From NCBI GenBank assembly GCA_023101725.1, contig JALJCO010001169.1, positions 1-64,000 on the forward strand: 64,000 nucleotides of DNA. The letters are read 5' to 3'. Positions 24,507 through 35,946 of the stretch are shown one piece after another. Numbering within the stretch: the stretch's first letter is position 1; each line of letters starts with the position of its first letter. The DNA comes from Atherinomorus stipes (taxonomy: Eukaryota > Chordata > Actinopteri > Atheriniformes > Atherinidae). The position numbers and the translations under genes are program-made. The notes beneath the pieces are model-generated. The model was not told where the DNA came from. It made no database searches and was given only the letters and a program-made list of their open reading frames with translations.

Positions 24507-25743
24507 GGTCGCTTTCACACCTGACCAAGCGGACTCGGTCTGATTGTGGAGCTGAAAGTTGCAACATTGTTGCATTTATCATTTGTTTCGGTTCTGCTTT
24601 CACACTGTGATTTATGATGCGTTCCAAACTTTCTGAGCAGCATTACGTGGTTGAAAGGGGCACTCATTGATTGGACAAAGTAGGAGCGGAAATCCCTCCC
24701 TCTCGCCCCAGAAAAACAACAGTAGGGTAAACATGGAGCATTATGTGAAGTTGGTGGTTTTGGCAACGGTGTTTCTTTTGGTAAGTTAGCGAGGCATGTA
24801 GCTTTTTGTAGTGTCTCAAATAAAAGAGAGGTGGAGAAGACTTGTGCGAGACTACGAGCTTGTTGGCGTTGCTATGACAACGGCGGGCAAGATATGTAAC
24901 CTCACAAATTACAAATGGCGGTGGACTAGTCGTCTTGTATTGTGCTTCGTCACATTATTGTAGGGAACGCTACAACGTTAGTGAACGCGAATGCTCCTGT
25001 AGTGCTATCATAGCTGGTCAGGAATTGATTCTGTTCATTTTCTAACTTTGACAATCTAACATGTGACAACATCTGAGCTCAGAGTATAAGGACTGCAACT
25101 GATTGGGAGTTGTGATTTGATTTTGTTTTAATATGCCAAATTGTTAATTTATGGGTTATTGTTGTTCATACAATTGAGCTAAGTTAGCAAGCAACTGCTA
25201 ATGTCAGCGGTCACTTTTGCCATAGCAACAGTAAACATCACGTAAGGACTGATTGGCTCTAGAGATGCAGAATCAAGCTATAATATATAGATACGTTGTA
25301 TTTTTGCACTGAATACATGACTAGAAGAGGAAAAGTTGAGTGGATGTCAGCAGGTGGTTTATCCGGTCATCTGACCATATTTCAAGGAGAGCTTCCAGCT
25401 CTTCGTCAGTCTACGTCTGTCCTCTCGCCATGTTTATTTTGGTTTGGAGTGTGTGCTGCACTTCCTCTACCCTAGATGCACTGCGTTTGCATTGCGTATA
25501 GCGTCACCACATACATTTGGTTCTGTGTTTGGTTTGGTTAGCTTCACACTGCATACGAACCGGGACAGGATTCACTTGCAAGCGAACCGAGACCCAAGTT
25601 TTCAGGTGGACCAGAGTTAGTTTGTTTGGTCCGCACCAGAGTTCGGAGGAGCTTTCACACCTGCCCGAATTAAGTGGACTATCCAAGGAAACAAACTCTG
25701 GTCCGTTTAAAGTGGACCAAACAGCCCTGGTGTGAAAGGGACC
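24507..25743. mobile_element. Harbinger-like MITE inside the L1
   Basis: Ends are ggtcgctttcacacctg and, in reverse complement, ggtccctttcacaccaggg, flanked by the direct repeat taa (24504-24506 and 25744-25746). The interior has further inverted pairs (for example gctttcacacctgcccgaat at 25,654) and no transposase. It separates two adjacent parts of the L1 RT, so it is a later insertion. Confidence 0.78.
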
Positions 25744-26477
25744 TAAAAGCTTGAGGTAAGTTATTAAGTAAGACAAAAAAGTTTGCATCAGGGTATCGGA
25801 CTGAGGCTCGGATTCTGATTTATATAAAGCTTCATAAAACATTTGGAAGCAGTTGTTGATATCCTCATTATTATGAACTATTTTACCCATGTCATCTTTT
25901 ATCACTGAAATGGAATATGAGTCAGCCTTTGTCTAACCGGGTTAGCCAAGTGTTTACTGGGTTTATTCCAAAACTCATCCTATGTTTTTAAAAAAAACAG
26001 AGATTTCTGAGCCTCTGCTGACATTAGTGTATCTACTGTACAGCTGCTCTTGTAGTGTCAGTTCGAGCTCTTAAGTCATTTGAGGGGCTTATATCATATT
26101 TACTCTAGAGTTAAGTTAATTGTTGCTCTAGATTCCTCTGTTCTGCCTCCTTCTTGCGTTTTAGATGAGCTGAAAAGATATTGTAATGTCCTGTTACATG
26201 ATACAAAACAACCTAGATTATTGAATAGAAAAATTAAACAGAACAGGAAAATACTATGTTATATATCCAGTTTAAAAACTAATGCTTTTGTCTTCTGTGA
26301 ATAGTTTTTACATTACAATTTCACTGAAATAAAACTTTATCATTTCATTCTTTTTGGATGTTTTTTTCTAATCAGTTATTGAAATGGTAGCTTACAATAA
26401 TCTATGATGTTAACCTGACTGTGCAACCACTTGCTGTTATTTTCTAATTTCAGACAAGACTTGACAGTCAGATCACA

Positions 26478-26700
26478 TACAGTACATCAGGGGTAGTGGT
26501 AGCCTAGTGACTGGATAGGTGGGGTTTCGTCTGGAAAACCAGGGTTCAAGTGCTCGGCACGCCATTAAAAGTGAACCACTGTGGGCCCTTCAGCAAGGTC
26601 TTTGATCCCCACTACTGTAAGTGCTCCCTGGATATAGCAGCCAACTGCTCTCTAGTTTATCCAAAATTTCTGTTTGGATTAATAAAGTAAAAATGATTAT
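26478..26700 (+). mobile_element. tRNA-derived SINE (V-SINE-like)
   Basis: The head has an A-box-like tagtggtagcctagtga and a B box ggttcaagtgc. The body follows a vertebrate-conserved SINE core: tgaaccactgtgggccc, cagcaaggtctttgatcccc and ctgctc. It ends with attaataaagtaaaaatgat. The 5' tRNA-like part could fold as a degenerate tRNA, but the context is SINE. Confidence 0.75.
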
Positions 26701-28190
26701 GTTTTGAAATTAGTAGCTACAAACCCACCCCATATTGTGTATGGAAATCTACAGCATGCACTGAAAACCTCCAGATTAAACAAGCTGATCAGTCAGGATA
26801 TTTTCTCTAATAGGACATTTTCTTATTCATTTATGATCATAAATTCTTGTTTCTTCCCATTTTCTTTGTAAAGGTTTTTAATGTTAACTTTGTTTTCACT
26901 AATTGGAGGTGGATGCTACTGATTTGTACAAACATAAAAGACTACAGGTCCCCAGCTTTGAAGAATATTTCCAGATTCAGACTAATTAATGTCCTTAACT
27001 AAGTGCAAACTGAAATAAAACTGATAAATCTTTGATTTTTTTTCTTTTAACTTACAAAAGAAAGGTTTTGTGTACATTTTTCATCTCTGCAACGGTTTTA
27101 TTTTGAGTTATTGCCAGAGGCAAGATTATGACAGGTTTTACACCAAGGGTCACATCTATAAAACTTTGTAGTGTTCTCAGGAATCTGAAAAAAGTAAATT
27201 GATAAATAGAAAAGGAATCTGCACGCAGTCAGAGGTAAACATTCATCTTATGGTCAGATTCATAAAGGTGTATCTATGCATAGTCATCCTTATTTCATAG
27301 TCATCCTTATCCTCATTTCATCACGTTAATTTGAAAACACTGTGAAAGCACAAGTTAATTGGTGCACTGAGATAACAGCAAACAGTTTCACCGAAACATG
27401 AAATACCCTCATCTGAGAACAGGATGAATGGGAATGTGTTTGGTCATTTCAGGTCTGGAATTGCAAAAATTAAAACTGAAGACTGAACAGACAAAAAAAA
27501 AGAAAAAAAAAAGAAAAGAAACAGCTGCTATCACTTTGGTAAGTTCATTGCTAATTACATCAGGATCCTCCACCTTTAAAAAAAAATATGAGGTGTAAAA
27601 TAATAAAATAAACCAGTCATGCTCAACAAACTGCAGTGTACAGTATGGATCCAATCCAGATCCATCCAATCTGGATGTCTCTTGAGAAACAAACCTCCCT
27701 CTTTGTCTTTTCCTCTGTCCTGTCAATGCCGCTAAGCTACATATTGGTTTGAGCTTGTTAGCGATTATTAGCTAGGCTGTTAGGTTAACCGGCATGCTGA
27801 TAAAGATGAAAGAAAAAAAAGAGTCTGACTTGGGACAAAGCAGGACAGATATCATTCGGCTTATTCATGTTTCAGCATTGTGTTTGTTGAACAGATGCTG
27901 TGATGATAAATGACGTGCCGGCTTTTGTATGGATTCCTCATCATGTAAGACAGTTGCCATGAAACAGGAGCTGCCGTTAGCCCTGCCCCTTGGAAACGGC
28001 AGATCGGCCAAACCACTTTGAGGAACAGGGAAGTCAATCTTTCAACAATAAATAAAAACTTTGTTTTATGTTTACAACCTGCGTTGTGCTTGTATTGAAG
28101 ATAATTCATTAATATTCCAACATTCCATTTATGTTTACAATTATTTTTTTGAGTGGGCAACTTTATTGGAGGGGTGTCATGTCTACTAGT
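26701..28190. other. No gene seen
   Basis: AT-rich. A 17-bp imperfect tandem pair (catagtcatccttattt) lies at 27,279-27,312 and an A/G-only tract at 27,491-27,522. No exon was recognised. Confidence 0.5.
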
Positions 28191-28637
28191 TACCCTGTGT
28201 TAACACCGGGCACAAATAAAATTATTCGTGCGAATGAATTACATGTTACTGTACAGACGCAAATAGACGTGTGTTTGCTTGGGGTGGCGTGTTTGACGTG
28301 AATTTGCGTGTGAATTATTCGTGTGAATGTAGTGTTTTACCCATGCGAATGAGACGTCCTACTCGCGCAAATAGAACGTACTTCGCTGATTCGCTCGAGT
28401 TGAAGAAATTGAAATCGATTGTTTTATACGCACGAACAATAAAAGCTCAGTCATTGAAAATAAATGAGACCTGATGTCAACCCTTACCAAAAAGTAGTAT
28501 TTGCAACTATGCTTTAAGTATACTAATTTCATACTTTAAATAAGACAGAATACTTTCAGTTTTCTATTTACTACTTATCAGAAATATACTTAACAAAGTT
28601 TACTTGGCATTTACTAATAAATGTACTAAAAGTTTAA

Positions 28638-29424
28638 AGGAGTGATGACATAGCAGTTAAAAACTAGTTTATGTTGTTGGCATTACTGCATATGTAAATA
28701 CTCCTAAGAAAAAAACGGCATTTTTTACAGCGGAGTATTGTTTTGAAACGCCAGACCTCACTTCCTCAGTAATACAGTTGGGTCCGGTGATGATATGGAG
28801 CTTTACCCGGAGACCACGTTGACTTCATTTTGATTGGCTACACCTTATTTGGCTATGACCTTATTTGGAGAATCTAGGTCAAGCTGCGGTCGGAGTTTGC
28901 TAAAGGCTAACTGCTAGCAACATGGGCACTTTAGACAGTGTGAGCTACGTTTATCAGACAAGACAGCATTTAGAAAATAAATAAACTTACAGGTAATGAC
29001 AAGGTTGTGGTCGCCTCCCTCAGTGTTGCTGCAGAAGTTTTCTTTTAAATCCATTTGTTTGAAAATCCAGACCTGACTGCACAGAAGTTACTACTAGCTC
29101 CATACACGAAACTGAATCAGACAGGGAGGGGAGGGGGGGAGCGGACGGTGCATAGACCGTTAGGAAAGAGAGAGAGAGGGGGGGGGCTGTTTACTTGATA
29201 GTGTGCTCTTATTGGAGCAATTGAATTACGTAGAATGATAGAACTACGTAGAATGATAGCCTGCTGTCTGATTCAACTGTTTCTGAGCAGAGAGACAAAG
29301 CTGACAGACCATAAACAGGAACTTTGATTCTCACTCTGGACATTCACATGGCCTCATCAGTGCACAACAGATCATATTATACACCCAAAACCCAAGAAAA
29401 GTGAAATTTGAGGTCATGGCACCT
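28638..29424. mobile_element. TTAA-flanked non-autonomous element
   Basis: TTAA on both sides (28634-28637, 29425-29428). Ends are aggagtgatgacatag and, in reverse complement, aggtgccatgacctca, an imperfect inverted repeat. 787 bp, no transposase. G-rich tracts at 29,127-29,140 and 29,168-29,187 could form quadruplexes on the plus strand. Confidence 0.72.
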
Positions 29425-29699
29425 TTAACATATTTAGCCTACACTTATATTTAAACTTTGAACAATATACTTTAATAGTAGTACATTTTCAAACATACTG
29501 GTTTCTTTGATACTAAGAGTTTAAATGTTACTGGTGAGAAAGGAAAAAAATGTAAACTACAAACATGGCATTTAAATACACGGACACCACCGCATGCTCA
29601 ACTCTGTCCTGCCACGGACGAAGTTTATCGTAAATGTGTAATCCCTGGGTGAACACAGCCAAATTATGCTCACAGTGTTCAAATCCCACTCAATAAAAC

Positions 29700-29771
29700 G
29701 TCATTCATTCATTCATTCATTCATTCATTCATTCATTCATTCATTCATTTGTTTATTCATTCATTCATTCA
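29700..29771. repeat. (ATTC)n microsatellite
   Basis: About 17 tetranucleotide units of attc with one interruption (gtttattc) near 29,749-29,757. It gives a His-Ser-Phe-Ile repeat in a spurious frame. Confidence 0.97.
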
Positions 29772-30049
29772 ATGATAGTTTCATGCACACCGTTGGCGAT
29801 GCTGATTATATTCTTGTATCTGTTCTCTATTGTTCTCATGATCATCTTGTGCTGCTGGGGTTGCATCTGAAATAATATGGTTCAGAGGTCACACATGCAG
29901 AAAACATGAATTTATGGAGCGCACACCCACCCATGCTGTCACGGTGAAGAGTTACAACACATGCATGGCATGAACCTGAAAATATCTACTGTACTATATG
30001 GACAGTATGGGAAGGAAATATGCAGAGAAAGCGCTGTAGTGTGATGAAG

Positions 30050-30462
30050 TAACACTAAATGATCAGAGTCCGATATTGTTCCATGATTGTACAATCACAC
30101 GGACTTGTGAGTCGCAATTTTCTGCCAGCATTCCTTCCTGCTGTTGCTGCGGCGACTGTGTCGCTTCTGGCCTGGATGATGTTCCTGAATTCCTCATACT
30201 TCTGAAATATGATCGTCTGCTCCTCCATGGTGAAATATGTCACTCTCTGTTTCTCCATGTCTGCGATTGGTCAGACGCTTCCAACGCCGCCCCTTTTATG
30301 TGAGTGCGCACTGATTAAGATTGGAAAACCCTGGGTTGAGTAACTGAGATGATAACCAGCTTTGTAGCACCGTTTATCAAGACCGCGGATGTCTAGTTAA
30401 GTCAACCCAGATAACAGAGAGAAATCCCAGGTATATTAATCCAGCTTTATCGTACAGGCCCC
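30050..30462 (-). mobile_element. Harbinger end with Myb/SANT ORF
   Basis: The right boundary reads, on the minus strand, ggcctgtacgataaagctgg followed by attaatatacctgggatttc, the terminal and subterminal sequence of a Harbinger family frequent in fish. The Myb/SANT frame (30055-30258) reads inward from it. The other end is not found, so the copy is truncated near 30,050. It lies within the older Harbinger at 28194. Confidence 0.65.
30055..30258 (-). pseudogene. Myb/SANT-like DNA-binding protein fragment (Harbinger ORF2)
   Basis: 67 codons starting MEKQRVTYFTMEEQTIIFQK and continuing KYEEFRNIIQARSDTVAAAT. This matches the first helices of the Myb/SANT-like (NAIF1-type) accessory protein that Harbinger elements use for transposase nuclear import and DNA binding. 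The expected helix 3 (WQKI..) is missing: after GRNAGRKL the frame diverges and stops. It is a truncated copy, not a host gene. Confidence 0.7.
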
Positions 30463-30769
30463 AGGAGTTCAGTCTCGGCTGACTGTAAACAAACACTCGT
30501 TCTGTGTTGTGATCCAAAGTATGAAAACAGCACGAACGTTTAGTCAGTTTCGAGTTGCGTTTAATCAGCTGGTTACATTTTGAGAGGTGGAGGCGAGGAC
30601 ATGGCAGAGACTCGTTAAACTGAGCTAAATTGCTCGCGACAGTAGCCACGTTCTTTTGCTGGAAGTTGGACGTTTTTCCGGAAGCGCTAACTAGCTGCAG
30701 CTAGCTTACTCATCAAAGACAGGTGGACAGATGCCCAGCAGCCGGAATACAGTGCCTGTAGTTTGTATC

Positions 30770-31012
30770 CTGGAGGGATATGCAGCACCGATCCTCCCGA
30801 ACAGATCATCAAACTGGGCTTGGGAAATCCCCCTGGAAGCGGCCGCCATCCAGATGTAACTCCTGGGTCAGGTGATGAAATTCACAGAGCTCTGAGCGCC
30901 TCTGGAGAATCTGGTGGACCCAAACATGCCGGCGTCTTCGATTCTCTGACTTCCAACGCAGGTGCAATGCTGCAACTTTCTCAAAGTACTCAAAATAACC
31001 AGGTTCTGCCAT
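30770..31012 (-). pseudogene. Harbinger transposase (HARBI1-like) N-terminal remnant
   Basis: The minus-strand frame MAEPGYFEYFEKVAALHL is followed by NRRRRHVWVHQILQRRSE, ELCEFHHLTQELHLDGGRFQ and a shifted frame QFDDLFGRIGAAYPSR. This is the N-terminal region of PIF/Harbinger DDE transposases (WVHPI..RR..GEFH..v.EL..d..rF..ffRms..qFd.LL). A frameshift separates SPV from QFDD. The DDE catalytic part is absent. Confidence 0.8.
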
Positions 31013-31060
31013 GTTCACCTGACTGAAGTGACTGACGTGTGACAAACCGCTATCCCCCAC

Positions 31061-31785
31061 CATAGACTGTTAAGAGAGAGGGACGAACCCTCCGCTACGT
31101 CACCCGTTGGTTTCTGAAGAGCTAAAAATGAAGCCAGTTGGGCGTGTCTTACTGTCGCCATTTTGCCGTGTCACGTGTGTCGTCACTCCCGTAAAATACT
31201 AAAGGGGGATTGTGCGGCCGCGGCGCAAATGATTGACAGCTGACATACTCTGGGCTAAACACTAACCGAGCTAATTCGAAACTAACAGGAGCTAACAAAG
31301 ATAAGCCCCTTAAGCGGCAGGATTAAGGTAAGACACGCTTAGACATGCTATTCGCTGACTGGAAAACCGCCGTTGTGTGACTCTGCTGCTACAAACTGAG
31401 ACCTTACTGAGAGCAAAGGAGGAGCTAACTAGGAGCCTCCTGTCGGCAGGCCGGGCTTCCCGTCTGCCGCATGTCAATCATAAGGACACGCCCTTAATTA
31501 TGTGTAATTTGAAGAATAAAAAACATCTAAACGAATGAGTTATAAAAAAATATTCACCCCCCTCACAGTTGACATTAAGGTAAACTTGACCAATTAAACC
31601 TAAAATGATTTTTGGAACCAGGCTGTAAACATGCTTATTTCTGCTGTGAAGTTTGTGTTTTTGACATGGGAGTCTATGGGGATTTGCTCAGTCTTGCAGC
31701 CAGCCCCTAGCGGATGAAGGGAGAACTGCAAAAAATGGCTTTTTCTGGGTGGCGTCATCGTTGGCCACCGGAGGTTTGCCGCTTG
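31061..31785. mobile_element. CATAGACTG family element, copy 1
   Basis: Perfect 8-bp target duplication tcccccac (31053-31060 and 31786-31793). Starts catagactgttaag and ends ggtttgccgcttg. Internal landmarks shared with copies 2 and 3 are gtttctgaagagctaaaaat, gtcaatcataaggacacgcc, cctcacagttgacat, accaggctgtaaacatg and cagccagcccctagcggatg. No coding capacity. The 8-bp duplication suggests hAT, although the terminal inverted repeat is very short. Confidence 0.85.
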
Positions 31786-31954
31786 TCCCCCACTCCAGAA
31801 AGTTCAACCTGACACGCGAGTGAAGCGTTTTATTTGTGCGTATTATTCGTTCCATTCAAAAAGTGCCCGAATCAAGCAAGTAAACATCCAGCATTTGTGC
31901 ATTTAAATCTAGGCACGTATGTGCATAGAGGCGTCTGATGTGAACACAGGGTTC

Positions 31955-34900
31955 TTCACATGCGGATTACATAAAAATGTTCCAAAACCACATCTTTACA
32001 CATGTGGTTCACATGTGCATGTAGATGTGGAGCACACAAGGAGCATATGTGGGTTTTTTGTTAGCGTTATTTAATTTTTGGGCACTTGCTGATGTGAATG
32101 GTGGGAGCAGTGGCTGTGGTTTAAAGTGTATAATTAAACAGATGAGTTTTTAGGGATAAATGAGTTCAGCAGTGGGACTTGAAATGACAGCTCTCCTTAT
32201 CTATAATTTCTGCTTCACCTGGTTTTTATGTGCACACCCATGGTCTGAAACACACCTGAGGAATGCACATTTTCACTTCACAGTCTTCCTTTGTGGTACT
32301 GGATTATGTGCAAACACATCAGCTATTCATCTGGCCCCAGGTGTCTGGTCTTATGCAGGAAGTAATGTGTGTTTTGTCATCAAGAGCTGCAGCAGCTTGG
32401 AATAAATAATATCAGCCACAGTGCATTTTCAGTGACAGATAACCTTTAGAAAGTGCAGTGCATAAACACCACAACACTTACTGTAAAAGAACTTTTTTTT
32501 TTTTTTAAAAGAAACCTCTACTAGAGGTCACTCTTTACACTTTGTGCTCTTTTTCAACACGGCTTAGCTTTTTATATTACCACTGTGGTCAGAGAGAGAA
32601 GTCAAGAATAGTGAAATGAAATGCCTGTGCATCATGTTTGGCTCTGCCAACAATGCAGCAGGGAAGTCATTATTACAGTTCAAGGTTGGGTTGAAACGCC
32701 ACAGCTGGATTGGGTTTCCCATTTCTACAGAGGACATCAGGGATGTTATGTCTGATCAGTGCCACTAGGGTGACAGAAGGGAGATGGAAGAATATGAAAG
32801 ACAGCTGAAATGAGTGGTAGGTGATACACCCAGATGGGAAGAGCAAACACGGGGTAATTGGACAACAGGATGTAAGAAAACCCTCTGATATGTGAACAGA
32901 AGAAAGCAGCTCATAGGAACAAAATGTGGGAAATAGATTAGCTATGAGTCTCTCCTTGAACTTAAGATACCTCCTTTTGAATGGGCTCTATGCACAACTC
33001 CACTACTTTCTGAACCTAAGCCAGCTCCTTTGTTTTTTCTGTCTACTAGACAAACTGATTAATTCAGGTGTGTCTGGCCATCTTCGTCATGGTTACTGAG
33101 GTCAGGCACACCTGGATTAATAAGTTTGTCCAACAATGAAATACATTGAGGCAAAAATCAAAGTTGAAAAAAGTGTGGGGATTAATTTGTTACATAAACT
33201 GCATTAACAGTAAGTTTATAATGGGATGTAACCAAATGGTCAAAGTATTAAAAGGAAAATTCAACCTTCGGTCAAGACAAAGAAACTAAAAACAAGGTGA
33301 TATTTTATGTTTCTGAAGCATAATAATACAAAAACAGACCCAAGGATGTGTTGCTCTCAAAAGAACTTAATTCCAGTTTTGGATTATTTTCTTAAATTCC
33401 TCAAATTGATCAAAACCCAAATGATTGGTTTAATATTTTTCATTTCTTTGAGACAACTATTGGACATTTTTCTCTTTTCACCTCATGGGGGCATCATATT
33501 ATGTCTGCACTTGTGCTTTAATCACTCTGAATTTGTCTTTCAAGGCTTCTCGTTGTCCTTGTGATGTGATGAAAAGCCTTCAGGGGTGGGGGGTGACAGA
33601 CAAAGTCGACTGCACAGGCTTTGATCAAACTCCCACTTCAAAAGCTTGATATGCTCATTAAATGGCCGATGATTCCTTGTTTGGACTGGAGCTTCACTGA
33701 TGGCAGTTCCAGATGTTTTCTTGGTGTCGGAGTGAGAGGCAGCGTGACCCCGGGGTAACCTGTAAATCCATGCGTACAGCCATTACATGTATCACAGATT
33801 GTGAATCAACCTTATGAGCTGTTGCCCTCCTGCCACAAAGTTCCACTAATTTAGAAAATATCAAAGCAGGCCTTTCTTGCGACAGCAGAGCTGGATGATG
33901 GGGTTGTAGAACAAGCTGACTGATTGCAAATCTTTATCATGTGGAAAAACCCCCATATCACATCTGCATGAACTGACCAGGTGGCTTTTCCCCGACTGTG
34001 TGAAGGGATAAGAAAGCATTTCCAGACCTCATTAAGTGGTGCACGAACACAAGGAGACAACACTGAAGATAAATCAGGGTAAAATTCGATGTGATGACAA
34101 GATAAAGAAAAAAAAACACATAAGTAAACACATATTTTGACATAATTTCTATAGAATTAATGAAAGAAAATGGTAAATGCTGAGACAATGAGTAAAACAT
34201 GTTTGAAGTGTTTTGTAACAAATATCAGGCCACAATTTAAAACCTTAGCACTAAAACTGAAGTGATAAAGCCATTAACAGAAAATCCAACTTCACTGTTG
34301 TATATGATGGACATTTTAAACCTTTTATGACAAAAAAAAGAAAGATGCTTTAACTCTTTAAAACCTGATATTGTCTGACGGTGGGACAATCAGAGCAGAT
34401 GGCATCTAACTGCCAAAATGGCCATTTTGGAGACGTTACTTTAATAACCTGTACTAAAACCTCTTACTGTAACTTTTATTCTGCTTCACTTCATCAGAGC
34501 CTACATTGGCAGAGATATTGTTTACATATTGTACTATGATTAGATAAACATGCATTTTCTTTTAAGGCAAGCCTGAAACTTTTTTTCATTTGTGCTATGT
34601 GCCATCTTAATTTATTTTCCACCAGCTGTTCTAATATTTACACATTTTAACAAATCTCCCTTAGCTTTCCCTCCAAAACTATTCACATAAACCTGGTGAT
34701 TGCAGAAATATTGTGTTTTCACTTTGGATGTACAGTTTTTAAAGGTTCTGAATTACTCAGAGGAGTGACAATATCATTACATGGTGTGTTTGGTTCAAAT
34801 GACCAGCCCCTGAAGTGTCATGGGGTCTTGTTTATGGGTGAATATATGATGTAACACGTCACAAGGTGAGTGGATGCCTGATATGGCAAACTGCTGCAAT

Positions 34901-35943
34901 TAAGAGAAAGTTTAACCTAAAGGTGAAATTGGGGATTTACTATTCTCTCCAACCCTCCCTGTTGGTCGTCATTTTTGTGCAATGTCCACTGAGAAGAATA
35001 TGATGGTGGATGCAAGGAAGTGAAACAACTTTTGTCAGAGTGGCTGAGCTCACCCATTGAAACAAAGAGAAGAGCTGGTGTATTTCCATATTGAATGGAG
35101 TTACTAGGTGAACTGAAGATGTCTTTTGGTAATCAGATAAGATTTCCTGCAGCAGGCCCTCACTGGAAGGATGACTGATTCCATCTGGCTTGGGAGCAAC
35201 TTCAAATCTCTGAACATCTGGAGGATGTGGGCACTGAGGACAGCAGGGTTTTCCTTAGCTGACAGTTATGATGATGTGGACATGGACAAGTTGCAGAAAT
35301 GTTTAGAGAGATGATGTAATAAGACTGCAGCGATCTGCTACAGTGTGAGGCCTTGCATTGTGAGACCACTCATCTCTTTTGTGGTATCTCACCACCTTGT
35401 CCCTTTGAGGCCAACCAGAAAAATGTAATTGCAAAGACTTATGCACACCAGAACAACGACATACCAAACACATACCACACAAAGAAGACGAGAAGCAGAA
35501 GAAAACCACAGATGCTTGTTTTTGAAAAGACTTCCCAGGAGAATTGGGTTGTCTACACCTCTTCAATGTACTATGGACTGACTCCATCCTTATGCCTGGA
35601 AAACACTGGCACAACTGATCCAAAAGGTAGACCACATTCACTAATATTAGCATCAAAAGTTACATGGTATAGGCTACGTTTAGAATACAATCTAAGAATG
35701 AAAATATATCCATCCATCTCTAGGGTGAAAGTGTGCCCAAAGTTTTGACTTTTACTTATGAATGATATGAAAACGCTCAAGTGTGAATGATTAATATCAC
35801 ACTAACTGCGGAGTGGCGCTAGTTAATTAGGTATGAAAGTGGACGGTGTTCCAGCCTGGAGTGACCAGCCAGTGACGTATGAATAAAATGCTGAAGTCAA
35901 GCCGATCTTAAAAAAATGTGTCATTTAAAAGTTTTTAAGAATC
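31955..35943. other. No gene seen
   Basis: No recognisable exon or repeat end. The 131-codon plus frame at 35,353-35,748 and an opposed 117-codon minus frame have no motif and look fortuitous. A T-tract lies at 32,491-32,506. Confidence 0.5.
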
Positions 35944-35946
35944 TTA

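Larger units (their letters stand above)
21785..26075 (-). mobile_element. L1-type LINE ORF2 remnant, split by three insertions
   Basis: Read on the minus strand from about 26,075, the pieces follow ORF2 of an L1-clade element. They are a linker (KIVHNNEDINNCFQMFYEAL), the early RT (NSPITLGEIIADIQDLQNNK), RRHFNRVEWPYLL (motif A region), HQGCPVSPLLFALAIGPL (motif B), HYVDDIFLFLS (motif C, YADD changed to YVDD) and GYKINNSMSEVMPL. Reading resumes across each inserted element; for example DNFI continues as WISLLYDP on either side of 22327-23324. Stops and frameshifts are many. The endonuclease and 3' tail are missing, so it is an old dead copy. Confidence 0.8.
28194..31951 (-). mobile_element. 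Old PIF/Harbinger transposon carrying later insertions
   Basis: Ends are ccctgtgttaacaccgggc and, in reverse complement, ccctgtgttcacatcagacg, flanked by tta (28191-28193) and ttc (31952-31954). That is an imperfect 3-bp target duplication, as for Harbinger. A minus-strand transposase remnant (30770-31012) supports the class. Three other elements sit inside: 28638-29424, about 30050-30462, and 31061-31785. The remaining sequence is heavily decayed. Confidence 0.7.

Noticed and set aside
26478..26560. tRNA gene on the plus strand
   Set aside because: Same SINE architecture, with a degenerate anticodon region and a SINE body downstream.
29666..29875. His-Ser-Phe-Ile repeat protein
   Set aside because: It is the (ATTC)n microsatellite read in frame.
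35353..35748. 131-codon open frame as a host gene
   Set aside because: No recognisable domain, low-complexity composition, overlapped by an opposing frame, and no splice or promoter context.
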